Positions 47,033-60,613 of a DNA stretch of 64,000 nucleotides are shown here, one piece after another. Source of the DNA: Sinonovacula constricta (Eukaryota > Mollusca > Bivalvia > Cardiida > Solecurtidae); NCBI GenBank assembly GCA_007844125.1, contig CM017567.1, positions 30,767,380 to 30,831,379 of the forward strand, read 5' to 3'. Below the pieces are notes generated by a model that was given only the letters and a program-made list of their open reading frames with translations, ran no database searches and had not been told where the DNA came from. Every line of letters starts with the position of its first letter. The stretch's first letter is position 1. Both the position numbers and the translations under genes were made by a program.

Positions 47033-47115
47033 GGATGTCAACGGTATAACGGCTAACCGGATAAAATTAAATCGCGTGTGTATCCGGATAGCGTTTTCCT
47101 ATCCGGTTAACCTTA
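47033..47115 (+). mobile_element. Possible hAT-type transposon terminus
   Basis: agggatgtcaacgg resembles the CAGGGRTGTCAA ends of animal hAT elements. It is followed by subterminal inverted words ggctaaccggata (47,051-47,063) and tatccggttaacc (47,100-47,112), able to pair with one mismatch. No matching right end or transposase was found nearby. Confidence 0.4.
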
Positions 47116-50100
47116 CAAAATGCCCATAACTGTAAAAATAAATAATTTCCGAGTTTGCCAAATTTGGATTCCCACTTCATCGTTCTGGAGTTAATTATAT
47201 CGCCGCGCTCAACCACTTCTCCCCCACCCCCGTTTTACGATTACGTAACGGTTGCAGCTGCGGACACGTGTACCAGCTAGGAATATACAATAAACATGTT
47301 ATTGTTAAGGTATTATCTAATTAAGTCAGACAGCATTCAACTCTATCAAGCAGTGTGATGTGCAAATCAGGCTAGCGAGTAAATGATGCAACATATTCAA
47401 TAGAGCATGTTTTAATATCGTTAATAAGAACTTACGTTGAATTAAATTACAGTATGTAATCAAAATGTTAAACATACAGTTAGTTCCTTTCATTCAGCTA
47501 CATAGACTTCCGTCTTCTCTAGTGACCTTAGTTTCCATCAAACAATGTGATATCGACGATTATCTGACCATGGCTAATTTGCTTGACTTTTTTCGCGACA
47601 GTCTGTGTTTTGGTCGTTATGTTACCAAACATATATTAACGTCACGAGATCACATTTATCAAAAAGACTTCGATCATCGTTCAATATTAAATGTTCCAAT
47701 TCAACTGTCGACCTTGTTGAATTTTGAAAACTTCGCCAATGTTGATGTTTTTTATGTATGTGTTTGGTGTTGTTCATAAAAACTTATTTCCCGTATCACA
47801 CCAATAAGATCCAAAACATGCCAATTTTAATCAAATATTATTTGTCATCGTCATTTTGTAGCAAAGTAGTTTCGATTAAGTAGCACGACGTATATTCTGC
47901 ACGCCGTGATTTTTTTCACCTATCTCTCTCTCTCTACCTCTTTCTCTCTCTCAAGCCCTCTCTATACCAACTTTGATAAATAAATTATTTAGAGCTCTGG
48001 TATGTCATAATTAAAGTAACTTGAGCAGAGAAGGAACAGTGTCTGATTTAACATCAACATTTCTTAAACAATTTGAATCCATAAATAACTCCTCATTGAA
48101 GGTAAACTGTTTTACAAAGAAACACGACAGTTAAACTTTTATATACTGATTTCCAGTACCTTTAAAGGCATTCGTTTTGTATGATTTACCGCAAAGATAA
48201 ATTAGTCATGAAGTAATTCTACAGAATATGAAATACCAGACTGATATAGGGATCGGCAAGTACAACCATGTAAATTGTTTACTTAAGACTGCAATAAGAA
48301 TGTAATAAAGTACTGATTATAGTTTGAGAGTGAATAATTAGCGCCATTCACGTGGGAACACGATTTATTCCTACTGATTGTATTCAAGTTTACGCCCTCA
48401 TAAAGAACTATATATTATTTTGCACGACATGTTTGCAACTTTACACTTAAATCAAACCATTGATCACAATTGCAATTCGTGAGTAACGTCAGCATTTATG
48501 GCCTTGTTTATAGCAGCAATGCGTGCGCCGATAAAGATACTCCTAAACCGATTAATGTTTTGCACTTAAGATGTGGCCTTGGTACCACAATGAAGTAAGC
48601 CGAATGTGACATCTGAGAACCAAGTAAAAAACGAAATAAAAAAAGTGTTATGTTATCATAAAATAATTGGAGCATAGAACTACTTTATAAAAAAAGCGAT
48701 TGTCCAAGTTAAGTGGTTACACTATAACACTTCGGAAGGGATAATGTCTGGTACAAAACCACACAGAGATGGTTTCTAATGCACAGCTCTCCATGTTGTT
48801 ACACTGTAGTATTTGTTTATGTGTTTTATCTGGGAGCATTGAATGGGGCCAGAAACAACGCAGTCCAAACTACATTGATCTAAACAGTTATTGGATTTTA
48901 ATCAATAGGGAAATTCAGTTTGTCTGCACAACATATCTACGTTTATACTGTTAGAATTTGGTTTATTACCCCCCAAAAATTGTATAAAAAAGATAAGCTT
49001 TGAGCGTGTTTATGTCACAGAGCGTCTGACAAAAACATGAAGGTTGATTTGTCACTTTTTAGTTGGGTCCTACAAAATGAGTCTAATAAATTAGAAAAAA
49101 ATAAAGTAAATGTATTCATTTCCCAGTGCGTGGTGATTGTAGACATTCTCCGAAGTCTGTAGCATGTGGTTTATATGAGTGTGCATGCTTTTATCATGAT
49201 GTTTAGGATTAACTATATTAAGCTTTGTTTTAAATGTCTAATTCCACAGTTGGGACCAAAGCCAAGGATATTAAATGTTAAAATACATATTCATCTTTCA
49301 TTGATTTAAAACGGTTTGAAAGTCAAAGTTCTTACTAATGACCTACATAAAAGTAATACTTCATTTTTTTTCAAGAACTCAATTTTTCATTGATTTCTCA
49401 AAACTTCCCAGTTCAAAATGTTTTGATTTAATCATATCCATTTTGGATGGGTTGTTGTTGTTGTTGTTTTTGTTAAACAATATTTCCTTACGTTTATCGT
49501 CATTGTTTTGCTCATCGCAGGAACAGCGTTTGGATTGCATACATATATAACTTCTAGTCTAAGTTACATGCGCGATGAGCAAAGAAACAAATTTTATTAA
49601 ATACAATAGTTTGCTTACATACAACGATATAACATAATTATTTATGTCCAAGAAAATGCAATACATTTTCTTTATTTGTATAACTTAGAAATTAATATCT
49701 AAACATTTAACTAATTTAATATACGTTCATGTCTGTATCAATTTACTTTACTGTTTCATGAAAAATGAGACGGCTTTGCCTTTAAACTATCAAATCAATA
49801 ATCACTAACGTATTGGCCATTATTAAACAGTAAATATCCACATATTTCCTCATGATATACCGCTCATTTGCTAAAAGTTACCTCTTAGAGAAGCCATTAC
49901 AATTCTCATCACAAAATATTTATTACATATCAGAAAAATTGTAAAATAATAACTACATGCATTTAATATCAAAATAAAGAATCATCCTGTGCTCAGTCAC
50001 AGATGTATTCCCAACAAGACTGATTAACATTTAGCTACATATTACTGTGCAGCAAATGTCAGACAAAACCAGTAGTGCAATTAACAAACAAGTGGTTTGA

Positions 50101-50890
50101 AATGTTGTTAGAAGAAGAACATACGCACCCAACCATCCTTGTTGACTATTGAATTTGTCAGTTCTAAGTGCATTACTGCTTTATATCTCATGAGATTATA
50201 AATGAATAAATAACTAGATATGCTAATGTAAGTTTTTGACCACATTGTTGGGAAATTTTGAGTTTTGTAACACACACTGAGACATGCAGTAACAACACAT
50301 ACCTATTTCATGCATATTTCATTGGGAATATTCAAAACCAGATTTCAGATATACATTGCAGAATATACTTGCTAAACCCTTTACAATCAGTACTAAATAT
50401 GTTTCAGTAAAATTTTCCCTAATAGGATAAATGCATATTCAATGCATGCATTTTATCATGACATTATCTCTTACTTTTAAAGCATGTTTATCGCCTTCAT
50501 GGATATCGCAAAATACCTCTTAAAATGGATCATAAATATGATTGCTATAAGGAACATATGGGAGTTAGCCAGTACTTTAGGAAACTGCAACATACCATAT
50601 TTTAAGCCTAAAGTGATAGATAATTTACAACATAGTGCATATCTCTTTGAAGTTTTTCACCAAGAAACACTTTAATGGTTTCTAATATTGTCTTAGAAAC
50701 ATGCGATAACGTGTTTTGGTTATGTTTGAGATAAAACAATGTTAACAATTATCTTATATCTATGTACAATATTGTAATCATGTTAAAAGGATGATGCGTT
50801 GTCATTTATTGCACTCTATCGACATAATTAAAGTATTTAAAGTTTCATTTAACCATCTGCGTTGACAAATCATATTTTGTTTGTAAAAAA
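47116..50890. other. No supported gene
   Basis: Contains a 104-codon frame at 47,465-47,779 and a 61-codon ATG frame at 48,769 with a hydrophobic start. Neither has a splice or domain signature. A short (TTG)n run lies at 49,451-49,470 and a CT-rich run at 47,922-47,952. Confidence 0.4.
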
Positions 50891-50897
50891 TAGTTAA

Positions 50898-50958
50898 ATG
50901 GCTTGCATTTTGCTGGTTCTTTGTATTTTGGGATTGCCTGTTTTGATTACAAAAGCAG
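50898..50958 (+). CDS. Candidate first coding exon: signal peptide
   Basis: The ATG has good context (aaaATGG) with an in-frame TAA directly upstream. The 20 codons start MACILLVLCILGLPVL and form a compact hydrophobic signal sequence ending in a small residue (Ala). The exon then meets a consensus 5' splice donor, CAG|GTAAGT, at 50,958/50,959. The intron would be phase 1, as is common after signal-peptide exons of secreted animal proteins. Without splicing the frame runs to 51,116 and loses hydrophobic character. Phase-compatible acceptors exist at 53,610 and 55,397. No known family is recognised. The coincidence of start, signal peptide and donor is suggestive but not proof. Confidence 0.4.
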
Positions 50959-50959
50959 G

Positions 50960-52034
50960 TAAGTCTGCATGTATTTATGAATCGCGTAGGCCAACTTTTG
51001 AAACTTTGACAGTTGACTTAATTCTATTTTTAAAAGTTCTTTTTTATTCTTTAACCAATTACACTAAGAGCTGTCTTCAACAGAATAACCGACTGGCTAT
51101 AGCTTCTTCATTCTGACGATGTCAATCCGTCTTTGCTTTACTGAGATACAATGATGTACGGTCGAATATACATCCACTGTATTACTTGTAGCGCTAAATG
51201 CAGCACTAAATAGCTCGTTATTCGAAATCTCCGTTTAGGTTATTGTAATATATTTTTTAACCTGGATGTATTTTCTAAACTTAGTTTCTGGCAACAAAAC
51301 GACAATACCCTTCTTAAACTTGAAGAAATTTAATCTACCTATAATTACACATCATAGTCATCACTTTTTAAGGCTGAAACTTATGTTTTATTTGTTATAT
51401 TTATATTCACCCAGTCGTTCAAGGTATGTTTTCTGACACCGATATACATTATTGATTGCTGTTGTTGTTTTTATTCTTTTTCAAGTTTCATTCTGGTAAT
51501 TACCGTATTTAAGGACTACTTTGTTTTACTTTGAGGATTATCAGCAGTTTTTTACTGCATTCAGTCCTAGTTATTAAACCAGTTGTTATGAATCCTTTCT
51601 TTAAATGTGTATATAAAAGAGGGTTTACAACGCTGAGTCTGAAATATACATTTACATGCTATTACCTACTAATGATAACAACATGCAATATGGACTGGAA
51701 CTGTATTTAAGCTCTCATCGAATTGACAAGGTGGTAATAGAAATTGAAGACTAGCCTGTGATGATGCCTGGGAATAAGGAATGTCTGCTGGCACGATTAG
51801 TCTGATGTTAATATATATACTTCCATTTTTCAATAAAATGATGTCCTAAAATCAATATTCAGTCTGGCTAATACATTTCGATGCCTTTTGTGGTTTGCGA
51901 AAAATTAATAAAGGAACGAGTGTAGCCTTTAGATAAACATTAATGGTATTTGTAAATGACCTGCCAATGTTAATATGTAATTTGTTAGAAGACAGATGCG
52001 ATAACACGTTTGCTGATCTAAGATAGTTAAATGA
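50960..52034. other. No gene seen (possible intron)
   Basis: AT-rich sequence that would be intronic if the exon at 50,898 is real. Confidence 0.4.
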
Positions 52035-52039
52035 TGATT

Positions 52040-52040
52040 A

Positions 52041-52135
<95 letters not shown>

Positions 52136-52158
52136 ATACCACCACCTCTACTACTATA

Positions 52159-52228
<70 letters not shown>

Positions 52229-52283
52229 TTGCTGCTGCTGCTGCTGCTACTACTACTACTATTACTTCTACTACTACTACAAC

Positions 52284-52316
<33 letters not shown>

Positions 52317-52370
52317 TACTACTACTACTACTACTACTACCACTACCACTACTACTACTATTACCACTGG
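52040..52370 (-). repeat. Composite trinucleotide array (TAC/TGC/TAT)
   Basis: About 330 bp of (TAC)n interrupted by blocks of (TGC)n and (TAT)n with scattered ACC. The Val-rich minus-strand frame across it is a repeat translation, not a gene. Confidence 0.95.
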
Positions 52371-52379
52371 TGGGATGGC

Positions 52380-53600
52380 AATTGTAACAAACTAACTAGG
52401 TAGCCAACAAACAAACCGTAGCACAAATTATTCTTCTGATGCCTTTAAGTTCCTGATCTGAACTTGCATTGATGTTTGTAAATAGTATGTATCCATCTTT
52501 ATAACATTTTCCTATAATGTGATAAGTATTTCATATGATATGTTTATTTTGATCAGAAATAACTCTATAAAAACTGCGCACCAATGAATTGCATCTGCTT
52601 TCATACAATGAAGATTATAACTCAACACTTTGCAATTCTACCCCAAAATCATATCCAATAACAAGTTATTTTTACGATATTTTTGCTATCTGCTATTAAA
52701 TGTCGCCATGGACGCTTGGAGTCATGACCGGTTTGCCATTTCTCATCATCTCATCGGTTTGCTACATTATGCTACTATGTCTTCCATCTAATCCATCTGT
52801 TCTTCTGTGCACTGGTCGTTCTACCTATACATACAATGTATGGCTTCGGTTTTCCTGTCGGTGCGACAACGGAAACAAACAGACAATAACAAAAACTATC
52901 AATATTTTTTATTAAATAACCCATCAATTTTGTCGTCGATCATAACTTAAGTAAAACAAATCAAAGAATTTTTTGGTAGGTTTTTGAAGGATTGTGCTAA
53001 TGTAAATATGTAAGACAACAATAATATTGTAAATAATATCTTCCTTTATGGTAATTCGCTTCGTGCTACGTTTATCCTACATTTTACGCATATTTAAACG
53101 GCTTTGCACTAAAGTTGTTAAGATTGCAAGCTTAGTCTCACTTCATAACTACTAAATCGACATGGCAGGCCTTTACGTATTATTACGTTACTTCGTTTGC
53201 AGCAATAGTTTCATGTATATTAAGTAATACGAATTTAATACATGTAACAATAATAAATCAAAACTGTCCTTTACCGTTAAAAATGCTCTGTAATAAGATT
53301 ACCAGGGCTGGCTTGAACATTATTGTATGTTGTTATTATCAAATGCAAATTGTCATTATTTTTTGATGAATGTGGAGAAATATTTATTTTGCACATATCC
53401 TTTTTATCATTGGAATGTATTTTACTGTGTATATTCTGTCCTTGATAAAAATGAAATAAAGGGGATAATCCACAATATTGCCAATTAAAGACTTATACTT
53501 GATAAGCATCATCGATATAATTTGTTTATAAAGTTTAATGGCATGACAAATATCTCTAGTTTTTTTTAATTTTCTATAACCGTCGCATAATTTTTTCTCT
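52380..53600. other. No gene seen (possible intron)
   Basis: A 71-codon plus frame at 52,700-52,915 has one hydrophobic segment but no splice signals. Otherwise featureless. Confidence 0.4.
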
Positions 53601-53610
53601 CTTTTTGCAG

Positions 53611-53657
53611 ACCAAACGGTGTTCACTTACTCTGGTACAATTATTATGTCAAAGTGA
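53611..53657 (+). CDS. Candidate alternative exon 2 for the signal-peptide gene
   Basis: A strong polypyrimidine tract and AG (ttttttctctctttttgcag) precede it. Joined in phase 1 to the exon at 50,898 it stays open for 15 codons to a TGA at 53,655-53,657, beginning DQTVFTYSG. A weak donor (CTG|GTACAA) inside could alternatively make a 24-bp internal exon that keeps phase 1. Support is only splice-signal quality and phase. Confidence 0.2.
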
Positions 53658-54160
53658 CCTATCTAGAATCTAGCATTGGTACAATATTAATTGTATGCAC
53701 TGTCACAATGCGATATGACACCCCAAAAATATAACTAACATTTAATTGTCTTGTCTCCTAGTAATAGGTCTATAAATAATTTCGTTGTTATTAACAGCAT
53801 GCAATTTCATTATCTTCAAGGTTAATTTTGTTTTAATACAAAGGATGTAAAGAGAGAAATAAATAGGCTTTGTACTGTGATAAACCGCACTTTATTGACG
53901 TTCCTTGGTGCAATACGGTGTTATTTATCCTTCCATGCATCTAACATAGCTAATTGCTAATAAATCTCAGACAGAAATCATTGTAACTCTTCTGTACAGA
54001 AAGAAAGTTATTCTCATCAGTCAAATATTTTACATTATCTTTTAGCAGTTTTCATAAGTTATAGTTAATTCGCAACACAGCACGCAGAAAAGAGACTGTT
54101 CTGTTTAAAACATCCACAGACCATTTTCATTTTCGATAGCCTCCCACCTCAAACATTGCT

Positions 54161-54412
54161 TGCTTTTGAGAAACCCCTCAGGAAGTGCGAGGTTAGAGCT
54201 CTGTAAAACCGCTGAAAGAACCTCATTTGCTCCCCTTTGCCGACTGACCGTTCCAAAGCAGTTACCCTTGGATTTGCTCAGATAATTTATTATTCTTTTA
54301 CACATTTGTTCTTGCTTTCAAATTTGGCTTGAAGGTAAACACCTTTGCCCTGTGCCTTTTACAATTTTGGTATATGTTGCAATGATCATAGGACTTTATC
54401 ATATTTCCTTAT
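54161..54412 (-). repeat. Dispersed ~300-bp repeat, near full-length copy
   Basis: Reverse complement of the family. It runs caggaagtgcgaggttagag, gactgaccgttccaaagcag, ctgtgccttttacaa, then atgttgcaatgatcatagga. Confidence 0.85.
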
Positions 54413-54436
54413 TAGCTAATAAAATATTATCCTATA

Positions 54437-54477
<41 letters not shown>

Positions 54478-54528
54478 TGTGTGTGTGTGTGTGGGTGTGC
54501 GTGTGTGTGTGTATGCGCGTATGTGTGT
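54437..54528 (+). repeat. (GT)n microsatellite
   Basis: About 90 bp of GT units with a few GGGT, GC and AT interruptions, able to form Z-DNA. It starts ~25 bp beyond the end of the dispersed repeat. Confidence 0.95.
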
Positions 54529-54529
54529 T

Positions 54530-55380
54530 TAAAATTGACCTCTTACTATGGTTATAATTGAAGGATAAAAACTAAGTTTTCTGAAAATGACTTTTCAATA
54601 ACTACTTTTATCGGTCCGATTTCTGTTTTATGCAGTGTTTAATTAGTGCAATTCTAAACATTTTGGTTAGTATTAATTCACGTATTTTTTGTCCTTTTCA
54701 ATACATGCAAATATGAATTCTTGACACTGTCTTTTGAACAAGATATATAGTAACATATACATTTATTATTGAACCTTGTTCATAGTTTCAGTTATGAGCA
54801 TGAAAATAAATATTTTGAACAACGGACATGCATTCGGTGAATAGGAACAAAAAACGTGTTCTTTAGCCTAGAATATGTGCAATCAGATATGTTTGTGAAA
54901 ACCGTACGATTTAAAATAATGCCTTACATCAAAATATATAAATTATTTCTAAAATGTAAAAGTTATTGTCTTTACTTAATTTAGTCTGCAAAATTTATAA
55001 TTCTAGTTGATAAATGCTTTACGATGTAATAACATTTCGATTTAATATGATTGCTTAAATGAATTTCTACTGGGAAGTAAAAAATATATGCTTATTTGAA
55101 AGGAAGTACATCTCATCATGTAAATATTAGTTAAAATTAATTAAGGGGTAAGCATTTTTCACAATTATAACCAAGTTACACGCACAAACAAGACAAGTAG
55201 GAGCGCGAAGTAGATACATTGTATGATTAGTCATGATGGTAACAAATTAAAGTTCGACACATTTATTTCTACATACCATCAATTTTAACATTTACGTCTT
55301 TACAGAAAAATATTAAGCCCATCAAACAGTATTAACTATACGAATACCACTACTGTTCGTCGAAGTATATTAATGGCATT
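54530..55380. other. No gene seen (possible intron)
   Basis: AT-rich, no repeat or exon recognised. Confidence 0.4.
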
Positions 55381-55397
55381 GTTTTTGTTTGTTTCAG

Positions 55398-55483
55398 ATG
55401 TCAGAATAAAAACTGATGTCCAATCAAGAACGCGTGATGAATTAAAACTGATTTCGAAAATAAAATGGAGTATTAATTATTAA
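55398..55483 (+). CDS. Candidate last exon for the signal-peptide gene
   Basis: Preceded by the acceptor tttttgtttgtttcag. Joined in phase 1 to the exon at 50,898, it gives DVRIKTDVQSRTRDELK and ten more residues before a TAA at 55,481-55,483. The predicted product is then 48 residues: a signal peptide plus a 28-residue Lys/Arg-rich segment without cysteines. The intron would be 4.4 kb. No homolog is recognised, and such short frames arise easily by chance. Confidence 0.25.
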
Positions 55484-55520
55484 ATATGCAAAAACACTCT
55501 CCTTTATGTAGGACAACTGT

Positions 55521-56020
55521 GGGAAGATATTACATTCGTTAGAATGAAGATACATACCATACCGCACTGAAATACAAGACTCATAAAATCGAAAAGGAAA
55601 GCGTTAAATCCATTTAATGAAATTTTCCAATGGCACAAAAAAGATCACCGTGAAGAACAGATAAAAGACTCAGCGTGCAAAAACATAGACCATCAATCAT
55701 TCCACTTTTCTCTTTAGCATGTAATATGTCAAATAAATAGATCTTTTTCTTGTTCCCACAGGAATTATTTTAATTGGCAGTTCCGAAACAGTCTATATTG
55801 GTATCTTATAGCATTTTGCAAACGTCCATTGTTAAATTTATTCCTATTCCTGAATAAATCTGATAGTTGGGGAATGTCGTACATTACTGTAGAACTAATT
55901 AACATTGTCGTCAAACAAAACTAATGACAAGTTGAACTTTAAATTCTGCATAATACGTTCTCTCCCGCTGTTGTGTTACTTTTCTCATCTTAATGAGATA
56001 TTTAACTTTGAGAAAATGTT
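55521..56020 (+). repeat. ~510-bp tandem duplication, unit 1
   Basis: Collinear with 56,038-56,545. Anchors: gggaaga, 'aaatccatttaatgaaa', 'ttgttccca', 'tccgaaacagt.tatattggt', 'tagaactaattaac', 'ccgctgttgtgttactt'. Confidence 0.9.
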
Positions 56021-56037
56021 TGCAAAATGTTAACATC

Positions 56038-56545
56038 GGGAAGAAATTGTATTTATGATATTGAAGATAAATACCATATCATGCTATAATACAGACTCAA
56101 TAAAACGTAAAGGAAAGAGTCAAATCCATTTAATGAAAGCTTCCACTGGCGCAAACAGGTTCACATTGTAGTGCATGTATACAATCTCAGCGCGCAAATA
56201 CAAAGACCAAAGAGCATTTAACTATTTAGTTGTACCACAAAACATATCAGTTGCATGGAAGTCTCTCTCTTGTTCCCATGGGAATAACTCTATCTTGCAT
56301 CTCCGAAACAGTGTATATTGGTATCTTATAACATTCTGCATTCGTTGTTAATTATATTCCATTTCCAGCATAAATATTGCACACTCGTACATTGCTGTAG
56401 AACTAATTAACTTTATCGTCAGATGTCTAATAAACCAAACCAATGACAAAGAGAAATTGAAATTCTCTCTAATATGTTAACATCTTTCCCGCTGTTGTGT
56501 TACTTGTGTCAACTTAATTAGATATTTTACTTTACAAAAACGTTA
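56038..56545 (+). repeat. ~510-bp tandem duplication, unit 2
   Basis: Second unit, with perhaps a quarter of positions changed relative to unit 1 plus small indels. No open frame is conserved between the units. Confidence 0.9.
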
Positions 56546-56549
56546 AGAG

Positions 56550-59500
56550 TAAATCCTTTTAAAGCCTGCATAAACCCTTTACTGCGTTTTTTTTTTTTGC
56601 CTAATCATTTGATTTTCTATTGTTTAACATGTTTTCAGTATAAATTTCTGTTTTAATTTAACTTCCATAAAAATTGTTCTCTAATGTAATATGTATATTT
56701 GAAACAGCTTAAGGAAAAGTGAATTATTCCTACTTTAAATATGCGCCTGTCTGAAATTGAGTTTATCATATCTACTGAAGGTATGATACTGTGTCAATAC
56801 AGTATACTCTAGTTATAAAAGTTTTACCAATCAGTTATAAAATGCATTTCTTTAAAGAGCCCTGATTTTGGTTGCGAAATATATAATCAAAGTGTCGTTA
56901 GAGGATATTATATTTAGGCAACATCTGTCTTCATTCCTTTCTAAATGACTTCTTCCGAATCTTAGTTTCACAGTAAACAATTTAATTTATATTCCCGATC
57001 TAGAAAATGTTTATGAATCATTATATTAACACTTATGCAAAATGAAATGTTTGTTCATGGAAAGGTAAAACCCAGAACCAGTGGTAAAAAATGTAATAGG
57101 AAAATTATGTTTACTTAAGTTATTTTTAATTGAAAGTTATAGGTCTCCTAATTGTAAAACATGGTTTTATTGCGTGCATCAGAAAGAATAATAATTCCAT
57201 CCATAACATGATTGTCAATGTCTACTTTTAAGAAGTAATCCACAAAAACAATCCCCAGTTTGTATACAACACTTTGTCACACAACTATAAATGGTACGTT
57301 ATGTATCATTTGCTTTACGTAATAGAATACACATTGCCATTTTGTCTTTCATACATTTTTACAATTTTAAAAAATGTCATCGAAAAAAATGCCCTTTACT
57401 TCCGACTGTGGTTGTTTTTTTTTACTGAGAATCAAGACATTTTAATAGACATTAAGTTCATTCTTTTGTATTGCATTTTTAATTTGAAAGCGCTGATAAA
57501 AACTGTTCTGTTGAGCTTAAAAATGATTCATGGGACTGCTGGGAACTTACTGTGATGTGGGGATGTGTTTTTTTTTGTTTTGATATTTACACATTTCACA
57601 GACATTGAACAAAACTCATCGCAGTTTTACAGTTTAAAGTTGGGTTCTAAAAAGCCCTTAATCCCGCGATTTAATGCAACCCACCGTTGAACTGAGTTAT
57701 TAATTAAGCTCGCATATTTCCACCATTTATTGGAATGTACACGTATTTCACAAACAGTCCCCATATTAAATACTAAATCTTTCGTACGCAAAACGATGAT
57801 GTAAGGACATAGATAAGACATTAACCTTTACACCAAAGTAACATATTAACACATATTTGTTTTACAAGTTTTTGACATACTAACAAGTAAAATGTCACAG
57901 TTACAACTTTATGAATAAGACGTAGGTAGTCATTTAATTATAATACGTCTTTAACATAATATAGTAGATAAATGTTAATCACTTGTTACTACTATGTGTA
58001 CGATGCATTTAAAGTCATCGAATCGATTACAAAGTACGTTCTATTACCATTAATTGTACGCTTCCCGATTTTAACTGTTTATTTGATTAGCTTGTAGTTT
58101 CTTGTCATCTCGAAATCTAAATAGAAATGGACGACAGAAATAACGTTGGACGAAGCTTATTAATTGTGTTTTATTGTAACAATTCAATCGGATTATTTAT
58201 TACTAGTAATAGTCTTCCTACCAATCATAAAAAAATCATTTCATGAAATGACACGTCTACTGCGAAGTCGTATTATATGCAAATTCGTCGATTAATTGAC
58301 TATATGAAGCATAACAAAAGTAAATATAGTATGTAACATATTGTACAATAAAACATTGGAATGTCATTTGTAAATTGTCATATTATGTTTTTTTTTTAAT
58401 TTAAGGTTAATACCAAATACGCCAATTATATAAGGCTTGTATTCAGAAAGCAACATCTGTGTAACTCCCAGTTCCTATATGTTCCTAGCAATCGTTCACA
58501 GTCAACTATCTTTCTTAAGACTAACGAAAGCATCATTAGAGCCAGGCTTTAATATAATAAGTAATAGACATGACAATAGAAACACATTTGTTTGATTGAA
58601 GGTCTTAGTCTAATTCTTAAGTCAATTAACCAAATTCTAATCTTTGCTCTTTATACCAATCAGCGCATTCACACTAAAAGAGGATAACTATAGCAAGAGT
58701 AACACATTTAATAAAACACATAATTATATAAATCTGAAATGTTCTTTTGCTGAAATCTACAAATATAATTTGAATGAATTGTCGTATTTTTCGATAGCCT
58801 ATTTGTTTATCCTTTTCTATTCTTAGGAAATATAATATAACAGCGTAATAGCTATAATATCACGTAACGGGAAACTAAGTATATAAACAAACTTGTTACA
58901 CTTTTTTATTGAACACGTTTGTTCCCATTTGATTGTTTACTCGATGGATAATGTTACAAACAAGCAATAAGTATGATCTTCTGTGAATTAAAACACATAT
59001 TACGATATGAAAATGCATTGGACAAAAATGAGCACATGCACTTTACATGAAAATGTGACTATACACACAAACAGTGACATAGTTTGTAAACAGTGGGTGC
59101 TTAAAACGGTTAAAAGACCTCTCATGCACACAACAGAAATATGTGACTCACAATTTAACTGTCTTCGGTGTCACTTCTAGTAAGTTGTATGCAGATTCTT
59201 TTAGTTCATTGTCTTATTGGCGTCAATTAAAAAGTTACATGGCATTATAACTTCTTATTTTCAATATGGTTTCCGTAAGGCCATTGTTACAATGACAAAA
59301 CAAAGTGACTACTAAAATAGCTTTAAAAGATGATTCACATGACCGACTTAAACATATGATAAATAATGACGTTCTGTACATGTACTAACATTTTGTGTTT
59401 TATCTCTCTTATAAATCAAATACGGTCTAGGAATGTCAATGCTGATATCAAAAATTAATTGACTTGCAGAACGTGATATTCATTATAGCTGTTGTTTGAC

Positions 59501-60440
59501 ATGTCTCCATAGATGATTAGGCGTACTATGTCCACACATATAAACCTTTAAAATTCGATGTAAATACACGTGTTCGCTAGTAAATTGAGACTGACGCATA
59601 GTTATGAAATTTGTCGTTAGTGAAGACAGAACATGTTTAATTTTATAATTTAATGCAAACCGGTTTAACACTGTCTTAGGTTTTTTTACTTAGGAATAAA
59701 CCTAGAAATTTCTTCATGAACAATTGTGGTTTAAACATGCTTGTCTGTAAGTAGAGATAACTATGGCAAAACTACTTGTGGATGATAAGACTTTATGCGA
59801 ACTTATCAAACCAGACCGTTTTACATGCTGTATTTACAATTATTAAAAAAAAATATGAACACAATTGGATTTTTAAAAGTAGAACATACTACATGTATAT
59901 TAAAGAAATGAAAATCTAGTCTACCTTGTGTGTCAATCTTTTTGTATTTATCAAAAGGTCTGCATGTAATGCAATGAATTCTCCCAATGTATGCGTATCA
60001 TCAGTTTATATATACAGCACCAAACAAGTTAATGTTCAGATGCACAATACCTTTGCCTATTATTGAAGTATTTGAGCACACTTTTTGTTGTCACTTCAGG
60101 CTATATGACCGCTTAGTACCCAATTATGTCAGGATTTGAATAATTTAACAGCGAAATGACACTCCGATTATCTGATAGTGCACTTTATAAAAGTGACAAC
60201 AAACATGAATGGGTAAACTGAAGTCGTTCCTAATATCAGCCTAATACTGCTGACATAGTCGGTATTTGAAGGTGCTCCTATTTAGTAAGGTTTACAACTA
60301 TCAGTACATACGTATTTGGTGAAATTACTATTTTATTGTTTCCGTATTATATATTGGTTATCAAGGAAAAGGTTATATAATAATTAAAACAGATATTTTA
60401 ATCTCAACTAACTCTTGAAATGGTAAATGTAAAAGTGACA
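56550..60440. other. No gene seen
   Basis: Nearly 4 kb of AT-rich sequence. Frames of 60-93 codons occur but lack domains, codon bias or splice context. Confidence 0.5.
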
Positions 60441-60446
60441 AAAAAA

Positions 60447-60503
<57 letters not shown>

Positions 60504-60582
60504 GACTGACTGACTGACTGACTGACTGACTGACTAACTAACTAACTAACTAACAAACAAACAAACAAACAAACAAACAAAC

Positions 60583-60613
<31 letters not shown>

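Noticed and set aside
48769..48954. 61-codon ATG frame with a hydrophobic N-terminus
   Set aside because: The leader is preceded by polar residues, no donor site or domain follows, and chance is as likely.
52038..52367. Val-rich 109-codon frame
   Set aside because: Pure translation of a trinucleotide microsatellite.
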